From Siphonodentalium dalli (Eukaryota > Mollusca > Scaphopoda > Gadilida > Siphonodentaliidae), in contig CP136066.1 of assembly GCA_032622095.1 (NCBI GenBank), forward strand, positions 48,394,911 through 48,458,910: a stretch of 64,000 nt of DNA, written 5' to 3'. This document shows, in pieces, positions 1-10,688 of this stretch. Below the pieces are notes generated by a model. That model had not been told where the DNA came from. It was given only the letters and a program-made list of their open reading frames with translations, and did no database searches. Made by a program: the position numbers and the translations under genes. How positions within the stretch are numbered: the first letter of the stretch is position 1; each line of letters begins with the position of its first letter.

Positions 1-1112
1 AGTGCGTACACGCCAATCCCATATCGCCGCATCCCTACACGTAACCAGTCGTGAGAAGGTACACATGAAAATGTCAAACAGACCCGACCGTGCATGTCAC
101 AATCAATATTAGAAAAAAAGTACACACTGCACCCCAACCACCTGTCGCCGCGTCCCTACATGCGATGACCAGGTGTGAAAACATGCACATGAAATAAAGG
201 AGATTGCCTGTATAATCAAATGCAATACAAGTATGCATACCCAACCCATTGTACCACGCTGCTGTGGCCAGACATGCGAGCATACACATGGAATGTTCAA
301 ACGACCGGACAATGTTGCATTGATATAAGTATACGTACACCCATCCCCCTGTGCCACCCCTCTGTGACGATGTGATCAGCCTTGATGACATACACACGAA
401 CTAATCAAATAGACCAGACAGTGTCCCATACAATATAAGTACGCACACAATAATCCCATGCCGCCACGACTCTACATGGGACATATTGTTTGAAAACATG
501 CACATGAAATGTTCAAGCAGACATGGTCCCATGCAATATAAGTGCGTACACGCCAATCCCATGTCGCCGCGTCCCTACATGTAACCAGTCGTGAGAACGT
601 GCACATGAAAATGTCAAACAGACCCGACAGTGTCACAATCAATATTATAAAAAAAAGTACATACTGCACCCCAACCACCTGTCGCCGCGTCCCTACATGT
701 GATGACAAGACGTGAAAACATGCACATGAAACAACAGATATTGCCTATATAATCAAATGCAATAAAAATATGTATACCCAACCCCTTGTACCACGCCGCT
801 GTGACCAGCCATGAGAAGATACACATGAAATGTTCAAACCGACCGTACACCCAAATCCCTGTGCCACCCCTCTGTGACGATGTGATCAGCATTGTTGACA
901 TACACACGAAATAATTAAATATACCGGACAGTGTCCCATGTAATATAAGTACGCACGCCCTAACCCCATGTCGCCACGTCTCTACATGGGACATATTGTG
1001 ACATGTGAAAACATGCACATAAAATGATCAAACAGACGTGGTCCCACGCATTATAAGGGCGTACACGTCAATCTCATGTCGCCGCGTCCCTACATCTAAC
1101 CAGTCGTGAGAA
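1..1112. repeat. Higher-order satellite, about 540-bp period with about 110-bp subunits
   Basis: The sequence beginning AGTGCGTACACGCCAATCCC at base 1 returns at 541 and, slightly changed, near 1,056, so two full periods (about 540 and 516 bp) and the start of a third are present. Each period holds about five diverged subunits of roughly 100-117 bp, starting near 1, 118, 229, 327 and 436. They share the order AAGTACGCAC, then CCCATGTCGCCACG, then GAAAACATGCACATGAAATG. The array probably continues to the left of the window. Long minus-strand open frames here arise from the repeat and show no recognisable protein. Confidence 0.85.
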
Positions 1113-2690
1113 CATGATATAGAAGCTCAGAGTATTCTCCCTTGATTTTTTTTGTGTTAACTTTGGACACCTTTTAAAACGGCAGATTAGTAATATCGTG
1201 ACCGACAGATGACGCCAGTCATTTTGATATATAGTAATGAAAAATGCGAGGTGGCAGTGCAACGAAACTTGAAATTTTCAGGATTGGCTTACGGACAAAT
1301 AGCGTTTGGGCATTTGCGCGTTACACGCAATGTCGTGTGATAAACTACCGAATTGCTGGAACCGATTATCACGTGTATCTTATGCGCACTGTTGGTGGGA
1401 TGTTTACCTCAATGCAGAAACAAATAGTTTCTAACCAAGGATGGGGTGTTATTAGTGAGCTCTCTTCTGATACACGAGTTGGACGATTTGTTTAGTATTG
1501 TTAGGGCGTGTACCATGTCCATATCACGTAACATAAGGGTTCGGGGGGTAAACACGGCCATGCTTTCTACTGTTGTTAGCTCCTGGGTTCCGGGTATCAG
1601 CGTGTGTCTCCTAACAATGATATGTTGTTACCCTCGGGCCTAGATTGATGTCATATTGATGACGCATTCGTGCTAATATAGACTAGTGGTGCCAATTGGG
1701 AGTAAGTGTCAGTTTTAGGCGCCATGTTAAATTTGCAGCGAATTGGCTTATGAAAGTTTGATTAGCTTGGTGCGTTGTGGGATACGATCCTGATACGATC
1801 ACTGTCCCGTCTCAAAGTAGACAAAGATGCTGCCCCAGGGACGCAGTGACGAGGCGACTCAATGCTACCCCAGGGACGTAGCGACGAGGCGGCTGGAGTG
1901 TCAACATGCCTAACACATCAGCTGAATATCTCTGATCGAAATGATGTTGATATTGTTCTGATAGCTCCATAGTAACTCAGAAAAAAAGAGTATTTTTAAA
2001 TGACTTCCAGGTGTAACTGTTTAACCCTCACTTCGGAGATTCTTGAGAATATTTATATTTTTCTTGTTAGAAGATTATGCAGTGAACGTAAACGGCTACT
2101 GTGGGAGTTTGTTTTTTTTATTTGAAACTCCAGTGTATAACCCGATTACGAATGCATAATTGATAATTTGCACACCAAATCTGGACATATTTACTGTTGA
2201 TTAAATACATCTTCCAGTTTGTAAAATGGTCCGATTTTAGCCACACATATATAGGACAAGAGGGTGATTTAGGGGTTTCCACAGGCGCCTGTAACGCGCT
2301 CCGCTGCCCGTCCCCTTTTTGCACTGCCCCTATATACGCCGACGCTATACATTCGCGCCTGCGTCACGTTAATGGTTCTATAATATGGACAAGGAAAACC
2401 ATACAATTCCCCCGTTTTACCAACGCTCGGACATCGGACAAATTTAGTCCATATATCCGAGCAATGGTGTCGATGTCGCCACGGGTGTTTCGACGAAGGA
2501 TTCCTCTTTCAAGTAATACCACAAGCGCCACTTGTTACTATTTCTATCCATGGCATTTGATAATTTTTGACCACCGAATATTGTCTCCAGAGACCGTAAA
2601 AACCAAGATTGATCCGGCTCAAAATGGCTGATATGATTCTCTTAAATTCACTCCCATGCATCTTATTATAATTAAAAAACAATCAAACGG
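1113..2690. other. No recognisable gene; short 34-bp duplication
   Basis: I see no known protein family in any frame. A 34-bp block (GGGACGCAGTGACGAGGCG and its variant GGGACGTAGCGACGAGGCG) is tandemly doubled at about 1,830-1,893. An open frame of 144 codons at 2,197-2,631 on the plus strand has no motif I know and no coding-like composition, so I do not call it a gene. Confidence 0.5.
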
Positions 2691-2713
2691 TCAACTAAAC
2701 AGCTAGCGCTCAG

Positions 2714-3156
2714 TGAATTAAAAAGGTACTCAATCGGATCAGATGGTCCCCATATAATCAATTTACAACAACATTTCTTCCAAACACGCTTTTGTTATCA
2801 GAATCGATTAATTACAACAAAATAATGCTAATCGCTGTCTATGGTATAAAATTTCCCAAACGTGTTATTTAATAACACGTTGTTCAACGAAATATGGCCG
2901 TATTATCACTGAAATATGGCCGTATTACCACTTGATTTTAGAGTTATCCATCTTTATCCGAAATTTTATCCGAGACCTTCGATTTGACGACTCTTTACTG
3001 GGCCACAAATAATTACACATTTCGAGAAATAACAAATTTAAAAAAAAATCTCGGAGCTTTTATGTGTGGGTTCCTCGACTCGAATCAAATGTTTTTTATC
3101 CCGAAGCCAAAAAAATAGTAACTTAAGAGCGTTAATTCGGATTAAGCATCTTTAAC
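2714..3156 (+). mobile_element. TTAA-flanked MITE, family R1, copy 1
   Basis: The left end reads AAGGTACTCAATCGGATCAG. The right end reads CGGATTAAGCATCTTTAA, whose reverse complement TTAAAGATGCTTAATCCG matches the left end of the family as seen at 63,597 (TTAAAGGTACTCAATCCGAT). The terminal repeats plus outer TTAA suggest a non-autonomous DNA transposon of about 440 bp, using TTAA in the manner of Kolobok or piggyBac elements; the superfamily is inferred. Internal signatures are CACTTGATTTTAGAGTTATC and TTCCTCGACTCGAATCAAAT. Relatives lie at 3,934-4,028, 9,826-10,090, 29,958-30,360, 55,695-56,100 and 63,596-63,870. Confidence 0.6.
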
Positions 3157-3933
3157 GGCTAATAATTTATTTACTCAAAAGAATCAAAAGTTTAAAAACC
3201 GTTCAATAGCCAGTGTAGCTATCTCACCCCGTGTACGTGTAATCGCCAAATCCGATGGTATATATCACCAAACCAGACCATGCGGTTTTGATAAATGAAC
3301 ATATCTTCCCTCAGATGAATCTATATATCTCACAGTTAAATGGTGATATCCAATATTCAAAACATAATGTTCCCTCAATGTGATAGCGACCATAGCTTGC
3401 TCTCACCCCGATAAATGTAATAGAAATTCCGACTCATTTACGATTTTATCATAAATAGTAGACACTGTTTGACGTTAGGTTGTTCGTTTGAAACATAATT
3501 ATCAGTCATATAGATGGTGGATAATGCGTGTATCAATAGAAAAATATTTTAATTGACCTTACAATTGTCTAGCCTGCAGAGCGGTTCGCAAGAATACTAT
3601 CTGCGTCCAAGTGTGGGTACCCACCATAATTTCGGGTATCAAAGCCCCAGATCGATCCTGACAACCCATAAGTTTAGATTGTATTCATCTGGTGACCATT
3701 TCAGTCCACAAATTTGGCCGAAATTATTTAAATTATCTAAATATGCGGGTTTTTCTCTGAAACCAATTTCGTGCAAGGCTCTATAATTTGTACACGATGT
3801 ATATAATGTGGTGGGAAAGTAACTAGATCATGTCGATCACTCAGTTATGTACACCCGAATGGGAGTAAAACGTGTACGGTAATGGCATATTACTCTGCAA
3901 CAGAAATCGATATCTGATCACTCTGAGCTTTGA
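3157..3933. other. No gene seen
   Basis: AT-rich sequence without a convincing coding frame. A 77-codon open frame at 3,553-3,786 carries no motif I recognise. Confidence 0.4.
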
Positions 3934-4028
3934 TAGGTGTGTTCCTCGACTCGAATCAAATATTTGTTTTACCCACAAAGCCATGGAAATAGAATTTGCG
4001 AGCGTTAATTCGGATTATGCATCTTTAA
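3934..4028 (+). mobile_element. Terminal fragment of MITE family R1
   Basis: About 95 bp match the right end of the 2,714-3,156 element, including TTCCTCGACTCGAATCAAAT and the end CGGATTATGCATCTTTAA. The left part of the element is missing. Confidence 0.6.
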
Positions 4029-4056
4029 TGTAATATTTTTGCTTGTCATATTTCTC

Positions 4057-4311
4057 TCACATTGCATTTACACCTTCCTTTACATTTTGGTTTTCATCTA
4101 ATAATGTTTTGGTTTCAGAATTCATTGTCTGTTTTGTTTTATTAAATTCGTGTAAGATTTCTTGTTTAACTGTATCTAATTTAGTTATAGGATGGCCACT
4201 TTTGACATTATCGTCCAGTTTCCTGTTCATGTCTGCCACTATTTTACCAATGTCTTCAGGTATATATTTGAATGATTTCATTGTTCGTTGTATGTAAATG
4301 ATGACACACAC
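4057..4311 (-). CDS. Unrecognised open frame, coiled-coil-like
   Basis: An 84-codon open frame whose product is rich in Lys, Glu, Asp and Asn with spaced hydrophobic residues (for example DIGKIVADMNRKLDDNVKSG and ILHEFNKTKQTMNSETKTLL), so it could form a short coiled coil. I recognise no family. No splice sites or neighbouring exons were found that would build a gene from it. It could be a remnant of a transposon ORF1 or a chance frame. Confidence that it is expressed is low. Confidence 0.15.
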   Translation of the reverse strand: MCVIIYIQRTMKSFKYIPEDIGKIVADMNRKLDDNVKSGHPITKLDTVKQEILHEFNKTKQTMNSETKTLLDENQNVKEGVNAM

Positions 4312-5085
4312 CAGGTGTCTGGTCTATCTAGGATCCAAAGTCATTGAAGCTCCGCGTAAAATTAAGAAAGCTGCACTTGATATTAAATCATAGAATAAGA
4401 TAAGACATACCCACACACAGTCTCAAACACTGATTGTGATCTAGAATTGATCAGCACTTAGGGTTCAGGTACCTCAAGATTCATTTGAATGATACTGAGA
4501 TTAAACTTCTCCATTTAACATGTCAGACAAACTATCTAATGTTGATCAAAGTAACATGAGTCATTAATGGATATCGTCGATAGCAACAATATTCCTGGTT
4601 GTTCTAGAACGTTGAAGATTGGTGACGTGGTCCCGCTATGATACTGCTTTGTTTGTGTGTTCTAGTGATTTGGTCTATTAAACCCAATTTTCGATCAACT
4701 ATATACGATCTACGACACAGAACAAACCGCTGTACCGATCCAGGAGAAACTTACATGGTGAACTACATCGTTGTAAGATGAGGGCTGAGGACACGGGGAG
4801 TACAGGGGTAAATTTTCCTGTCTTCGATAACATGGACAAAGGCGTGTAATAAATCTACGTACACATTTAGAAGCGCCACATGGAAAACTTAGAAGTCAAC
4901 TAAACTAATAATAGAAGTACAAATGTATGTATGCTTGGTGTTTTACAATTTTGGAAATAGGAGCATACTATATGACAAGGGTATGAATACCAGTATCGTA
5001 GAATCATGCAACGTCATAGTTAAATATATGTGAAAAATAAAAGATTTAATAAGCATCAGTATCATGATTGTCATATACTGGTAGT
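4312..5085. other. No gene seen
   Basis: AT-rich sequence with no recognisable frame, repeat or RNA gene. Confidence 0.4.
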
Positions 5086-5476
5086 TTAACCCTTTACCCA
5101 ACAAACCGGCCAAAACCGGCCAAATAAAGCTTCAACAGCCTAAAATATCTTCGGTCTGTCTCAATAGAACCATACAAATATGGATATCATTGGAACCGGC
5201 TCCTTGACCACATTGTGATAGTTACAGTTAGCCCTGTGCCAATGCATTCTCTTATATATGCGAGTCGACCATAGGTCGCCTCGCATATTTAAGAGAATGC
5301 ATTGGCCTAAAAAAAATCTTTTTTTAACACTTTTTACCATTTTTTCTTACATTCTTTAACAATTTTTAATGTGTTAAGCCAATGCATTCTCTTATATATG
5401 CGAGGCGACCTATGGTCGACTCGCATATATAAGAGAATGCATTGGCACAGGGCCCTTTTGTTGGGTAAAGGGTTAA
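5086..5476 (+). mobile_element. Twin-hairpin TTAA MITE (family M1), copy 1
   Basis: The element is bounded by TTAACCCTTTACCCAACA and its exact inverse TGTTGGGTAAAGGGTTAA. Inside are two near-perfect hairpins of about 65 bp each, at about 5,238-5,307 and 5,379-5,447. Their arms are CCAATGCATTCTCTTATATA, and their caps are GTCGACCATAGGTCGCC in the first and its inverse in the second, so the two hairpins are also inverted relative to each other. An A/T-rich spacer lies between them. The CCC ends after TTAA are typical of the piggyBac superfamily, which is an inference. There is no coding capacity. Related copies lie at 20,633, 31,486, 48,230, 51,907 and 60,875. Confidence 0.85.
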
Positions 5477-5750
5477 GATAAAATGGGACCGTACATAGTT
5501 GGGTTTTAATAATTTTGAAATTCCGAACGCATGCATAGTCCGCGAGGTATCAAAAGGGTTAATTTTGAAATTTAGAGTTATGAACATGAGTAAGCAGGTG
5601 TAGATTTGTCAGTAATAGTGTATAGGTCAGTAGTAATATAAATGAAATGTCACTGGTATCGTCATCAGTTCTGTAACCCGGTGATGGAGCGTTTAAGCAA
5701 CATACCATCGTTTTTCGACACTTCAAACAAATAACATTTAGTGCCATCGC

Positions 5751-6351
5751 AAGTGGAGAAAATCGCAGGTGGAGCATCCTATGCGCATGCCCACAACAAT
5801 ATCGTAGCCAAATCGTAGCGATCAAGCACTGTTTGATTTTTACCAGGAAAATCGTGGCGTGACCTTGGCAACGCGCGCGATCGTAGCTGTCACATGACCA
5901 TTGTTGCACTGGTCATGTTGTAAATACCACGAAAAGAACAAATTCAAAAATGGCGCAAAGTTCACAAACTTCTCGGACTTACAAAAACGAGGCCACATTG
6001 GTGGAGATGTGGCACGACAGGGGGTGCAGGCCTATACCACATATCAGCCATCTGCTATGCAGACAAGGAGAAGAGGGCTGCCGCAATTGTTGAAATTGGG
6101 GCAGCTGTGGAGTTGACAGGTACAAAAATGTCAAACTAAAAAGATATTTAATTTCACTTGAACTTTCAAGTTCAATTGTTAGTTTATAAAATTGAGATAC
6201 ACGCCATGTATATGTATATAATTGCATAATGCGGAGAATGTGATATAACATTTTGCTATCATGCATGTGATCGATCACGTGGATAAAATCGTAGCTGCAT
6301 ACCGTAGCGTCTACGGCAAGTCACTTTTCTCCACCTGCGATTTTCCCCACT
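5751..6351 (+). mobile_element. Small inverted-repeat element holding a MADF/Myb-like exon
   Basis: A 23-bp repeat AAGTGGAGAAAATCGCAGG(TGGA) at 5,751-5,773 recurs inverted at 6,329-6,351 with one mismatch. Several ATCGTAGC motifs lie just inside both ends. Between them sits one broken exon resembling the MADF/Myb-SANT protein that PIF/Harbinger transposons carry beside their transposase. No transposase is present. I infer a non-autonomous Harbinger-like derivative; exact ends and target duplication were not resolved. Confidence 0.35.
5950..6119 (+). pseudogene. Broken first exon of a MADF/Myb-SANT-like protein
   Basis: Translation from the ATG at 5,950 begins MAQSSQTSRTYKNEATLVEM and continues WHDRG, like the start of a MADF or Myb/SANT-like DNA-binding domain. 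The frame then ends early. A second frame of the same strand continues the family pattern with YADKEKRAAAIVEIGAAVEL up to CAG at 6,119, followed by a plausible splice donor GTACAA. The two parts are out of register, with the shift somewhere at about 6,015-6,035 near a run of G, so this copy is not functional as written. The domain assignment comes from reading the residues, not from a search. Confidence 0.4.
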
Positions 6352-6609
6352 TACGATTTTAATCGCACTTACAGATTGAACTACACTCAGAGAGAATACT
6401 TCATATCTTCGATTGACATATTGATCAGAATTAACCCGTATGGTGCCCCTCAGATATTTTACGACACAATGTAGGGAGATATATGTGTGTGCCAGCCTAG
6501 AACATGTGGAGGATTTGTGTCAATGTTAGCCCAAACTACATTTCGAAGTAACGATGGTTTTGTCTTGTTTTGTTTAATTTCGAGGAATCATACCGCATCA
6601 GATGAATTC
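6352..6609. other. No gene seen; target flank of TIR element
   Basis: No frame or repeat is recognisable. The last six bases, GAATTC (6,604-6,609), form the left target duplication of the next element. Confidence 0.4.
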
Positions 6610-6640
6610 TATGGGAGGCCAAATTCACATTTAATAATGA

Positions 6641-6850
6641 ATTGCGCTTAAGCGCAATTGATTGCGCTTAAGCGCAATTGATTGTACTTAAGCGCAAATA
6701 ATTGCGCTTAAGCGCAAATACCACATATTGTGCTTAAGCGCAAATAGGGCATTTACGCTTAAGCGTAATTAATTACGCTTAAGCGCAATTAATTGCGCTT
6801 AAGCGCAATCAATTGCGTTTAAGCGCAATCAATTGCGCTTAAGCATAATT
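6641..6850. repeat. Palindrome array TTGCGCTTAAGCGCAA, about ten units
   Basis: Units are spaced about 18-30 bp and share the core CGCTTAAGCG. Variants change both halves together, for example TTACGCTTAAGCGTAA, so the dyad symmetry is kept. Subterminal arrays of this kind in DNA transposons often bind transposase; that role here is inference. Confidence 0.85.
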
Positions 6851-7140
6851 GTGACTACTATCTAACCTACCCATAAACTATTAGCATGACCTGGTGTATC
6901 ACCTAGCAACACAAGATGAGCATTGGGCTAATTTTGACCTGTACTCAACAGTCAACTGTGAGTATGTGTTCAACAAGGAGAATCCCTAATTACATATTAT
7001 CAGCATCCCTCTATCCAAAGAATTGATGTCGCCTTCCCGGAACTCTTAGTAATTTTTTGTATTATGTTTTTAATGTAATTTTGCACAGATTTTAGCCTAT
7101 ACATGCATGCGGTGTCACTGCATGAGGGCTTTCTTACCTC

Positions 7141-7355
7141 ATACAGTAATGCTCTAATTAATCGACTTCTTAACCACAGCATAATTATGGGTAACGTTTC
7201 AGGATTTAGTCGGAAATATGGCTTGTTGCCATTCATCGAAAAGCTCTCTCGAGCTTTCCAATGAATGGCAACAAGCCATATTTCCGACTAAATCCTGAAA
7301 AGTTATCCATAATTCTGCTGTGGTTAAGGAGTCGATTAATTAGAGCATTACTGTA
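7141..7355. repeat. Long internal inverted repeat of the T1 element
   Basis: About 105 bp from 7,141 (TACAGTAATGCTCTAATTAA) are repeated inverted up to 7,355, meeting at CTCTCTCGAGCTTTCC near 7,248. The other intact copy of the element (57,262-57,370) has only one arm, so the second arm was either gained here or lost there. Confidence 0.8.
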
Positions 7356-7981
7356 TGGTTTACTTAATGACTTAAATCAGGGGGGAAAAACCCTATTTTC
7401 ATATTATCAGCATCCCTGTCCAAAAAATGGTGTGTAATCACTGGAGCTTTGGTGTATCAGTCCTGGAGCTCTAGTTTTTCTTATTAAATCGGCATCTCTT
7501 GCACAAATCTATAGTATTTCCATGATCATATAGTGTGAATGTGGTGTCACCGAGGGCTTGCTTCCCTCATATGGTGTGCCTGTATACTCGAAAATTTAAG
7601 AAAATCAATGTCGCCCCGACTAATACAGAAAGTAATGCTATTGCAAGTAGCCCCAACTAATATATACCGAAGATAATATAATGCTATCACGAGTCGCTCC
7701 AACTAAAACAGAAGGTGATACTATTGCGAGTCAGCCATTTTGATAAAGAAGTTGGGCTAGCTCCCTACCCAATCAAACCAATGAAACCAAGAGGTGACAT
7801 GTCAATAGGAGTTAATGCTAAGTTATGGAGAAACCTATTTATTCACCAGGGGTGTTTTGTTACGTTATATGAATTGCGCTTAAGCGCAATTGTATGCGCT
7901 TAAGCGCAATTATATGCGCTTAAGCGCAATTGATTGCGCTTAAGCACAATTAATTATTAAATGTGAATTTGGCCTCCCATA

Positions 7982-8274
7982 GAATTCTGCCCAAATATAT
8001 TAACGGGTGCTAAGGGTCTGCCTATATACCGATCAATATAAAAGCGGTCCTCATAAAAGCCGAACACAACCGAACATTATTTCGAAATCAAAGCCGTGGA
8101 ACAGCTGCAGAAAATGCATTTTTACAGCGATAACGCTATGCCCACAAGAAAATTTTGTATGAAAATGAAGTTTATCATCTATTGCACAAAACAAATTTAT
8201 TAATTCGAGCGAAGCTGCAATTAATGCACACATAGAGACCGATTAACCCACCCATGGGAAGGCGCCACGAAATA
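7982..8274. other. No gene seen
   Basis: Begins with the right-hand GAATTC target duplication. No recognisable coding frame. Confidence 0.4.
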
Positions 8275-9575
8275 CGAAAGACTGCGTTCGACATCAATGT
8301 TTAGAATTTATTTTTCTCGATAAATACGCAAGCAAACAATTATTATGTATCAATTGGCACAGTGGAATACTGCGCATTCGTTTTAGCTACAATATGGCTG
8401 TTTTAGTACGAATACTGTAACGGCGAACACGAAAACAACGCGCCTATGAAAATAGCTAAAAATAGATGTTTACAATAACAGGATTGATTTCAGCTGATAT
8501 ATTCCATATAATGGGGTGTGTAGTATATCAAAATGTAGGATTTGACACATGGAATGTAATGCTGTCCGAATGGCTCCACCACCCAGTGAAATTGTTGCAT
8601 AAATTCGCTCAAAGAGAGAGCGCTACTTTTTCTCGTAAAAAATGACTGACTGAAGCGTTTTAGGCCCCTATCGGTCCAACTAAGCCTGTTTTTAGCAGCA
8701 CTTCATCCACAAAATACGATTATACCATGTATCAGAAGACGTATCAAACTTAGTGTGATTTTTTAAAGGCTTTGCGCTTTTTATTTGTTATAAATCGCAC
8801 TTATTATTTTATTTCAGTTGTGACTGAAAACGCAGATGCCGGAAGCCGGTGTCCGGCGATTACAAGCCAAGTTACAAAATAGATTAACTGGTTTGAACGC
8901 ATGAATATGTCAATGGTCAGACTGTTCAAAAGAATATTCAAATCAAATAGTGTTCATAGACTGAACAACTTATATGCCCGATGGTCATACGAAGTGGAGG
9001 TTCTCATATTATTAGCCGGTCATACGTGTTGGAGGTTCTCATATATGAACATATTATCCGCCGGAGATACGTGTTGGAGGTTCTCATATGAACATATTAT
9101 CCGCCGGAGATACGCGGTGGAGGTTCATATTATCCGCCAGGCATACGCAAGGGAGGTTTTCATATTATCCGCTGGTCATATGCGGGGGTGGGGTTCTCAT
9201 ATGAACATATTATCCGCCAGTCATACGCGGTAGAGGTTCTCATATTCTCCTCGGTCATCTGTGGGGGAGGTTCTCATATTATCCATCGGTCATACGGAGG
9301 AGGTTTTCATATGAACATATTATCCACCAGTCATACGCGGCGGAGGTTCACATTATTCACCGGTCATACACGAGGGAGGTTCTCACATTACCCACTGGTC
9401 ATATGTGTGGGATGTTCTCATATGAACATATTATCCGCCGTCATATGATGTGGAGGTTCTCATATTATCCACCGTTCATACGCGGGGCAGGTTCTCATAT
9501 TATCCGTTGGTCATATGTGGGGGGGTCTAATAATATCAACCAGTCATACGAGGGGGAGGTTCTCATATTAGACCA
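8275..9575 (+). repeat. Single-arm copy of the foldback minisatellite family (F1)
   Basis: A head of about 650 bp (from ACTGCGTTCGACATCAATG) is followed by about 15-18 minisatellite units from 8,985 on. The units combine GGAGGTTCTCATATTATCC with GCCGGTCATACGCG and exist in a short and a long form; the long form adds a CATATGAA segment, giving about 33-44 bp. The same head and units occur at 43,003-46,060, where they are arranged as a large inverted repeat. The head there is traceable to about 46,060 on the minus strand. Open frames across this array are products of the repeat. Confidence 0.8.
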
Positions 9576-9825
9576 CCTGTGTCCCAACGCTCCTTACGGG
9601 AAACTTCCCAAAGTTAGTGAAAATAATGAGTCAATGTGTTTTCTTACCATCTGTGCATATCCCGTTTGGATACTCCCATATACAAGAAACAACATTGCCC
9701 TTATTTACCAATATCTCTCCGTCGTTCTCTCGTTTGTACGAATTACCCTATGGGATACTCGCATACATAAATGAAAGATGCCACACAGCCCCAAACATTT
9801 TATTGCTGCAACACGGATGCGAAAA

Positions 9826-10090
9826 GGTTAAAGGTACTCACTATGATTCGATGGTCCCCATATAATCAGATTCAAAAAACATTTTTAGAAATGCCACTTC
9901 AGTTACCAATTAATTTCCATAAAATATTCCTAACTACTCTCCGGAGTATAGTACAAAATTGCCCGAAACGTACTATTTAACGACATGTTGTTCGATGAAA
10001 TTTGGCCTTATTATCCACATAAAGCCTCTTCATTTAAGTGATCCATTTTCGTCCCCAATTTGGTCCCACACCAGCAAACTTGTCGACTAG
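9826..10090 (+). mobile_element. Partial MITE family R1
   Basis: Starts TTAAAGGTACTCACTATGAT and continues GATGGTCCCCATATAATCAG, like 2,714-3,000. It is diverged and lacks the right end. Confidence 0.5.
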
Positions 10091-10092
10091 GG

Positions 10093-10400
10093 GAGGCCAA
10101 ATTCACGTTTGATAACCAATTACGCATAAGCGTAATTCCATTACTCTCAACCATAAAGCTTCAGCGTAATTCAGATTTCCATTACATTTAAGCTTAATGG
10201 CATTGCGCTTTAGTATAATTCAAATTCCATATTTAAAAACTCTCCTGAACCTAAAATGGAAGCAGCCCATCACTGATGCTAGTAACTTTTAATATATATC
10301 TATACCTTAGATGATACCATTATATGTAAGGTAGTAAGGTTATGAAAACATATTACAGTTCAGCTTAATGGCATTACCGCCATTACGCTTAAGCGGTGTA
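10093..10400. mobile_element. Worn relic of the T1 TIR element
   Basis: Begins GGAGGCCAAATTCACGTTTG, like the T1 terminal repeat, then shows decayed ATTACGCATAAGCGTAAT and CATTACGCTTAAGCGG units. There is no matching right terminus. Confidence 0.5.
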
Positions 10401-10688
10401 ATCGGTGCATCGATCTCAGTCCTAACGTCGCTGATGAATCCATGTGTCAAGCGTCAACCAAAATTGCAGGACAGATGTGACCGAGCTCAATTATTTTATG
10501 CTAAATAGTTCATGGGTAATCTGATGCATGCAACTTAGTTTTCTTGTATATATATAATTATGTTTGTTCCCAGCCAGGAATACGGACAGCACACCGGGGA
10601 GGATTAGATAATATCCTACGTCAAATGCGGAAGTAATTACCGATGAAGCTGAGTAGAAACCCATTAATTACAACCAAGCTATTTTATT
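10401..10688. other. No gene seen
   Basis: Nothing recognisable in this stretch before the Penelope-like remnant. Confidence 0.35.

Larger units (their letters stand above)
6610..7981. mobile_element. TIR element with palindrome arrays (family T1), copy 1
   Basis: Terminal inverted repeats of 28 bp begin TATGGGAGGCCAAATTCAC and end with the inverse GTGAATTTGGCCTCCCATA. A 6-bp duplication GAATTC flanks the element (6,604-6,609 and 7,982-7,987). Just inside both ends lie arrays of the palindrome TTGCGCTTAAGCGCAA: about ten on the left (6,641-6,850) and about four on the right (7,872-7,952). The core has no transposase I can recognise. A second copy in the opposite orientation lies at 56,617-57,874, and a worn relative at 10,093-10,400. 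Both intact copies are flanked by 6-bp duplications, which does not point clearly to a known superfamily. Confidence 0.85.

Noticed and set aside
2197-2631. 144-codon plus-strand open frame as a gene
   Set aside because: No recognisable motif, a competing antisense frame, and no supporting exon signals.
5559-5909. 116-codon minus-strand open frame
   Set aside because: It overlaps the ATCGTAGC-rich edge of the small inverted-repeat element and shows no known family.
6641-6850. A CRISPR-like array of regularly spaced palindromes
   Set aside because: The context is eukaryotic, spacers are 2-14 bp and not unique, and the array lies just inside transposon ends.
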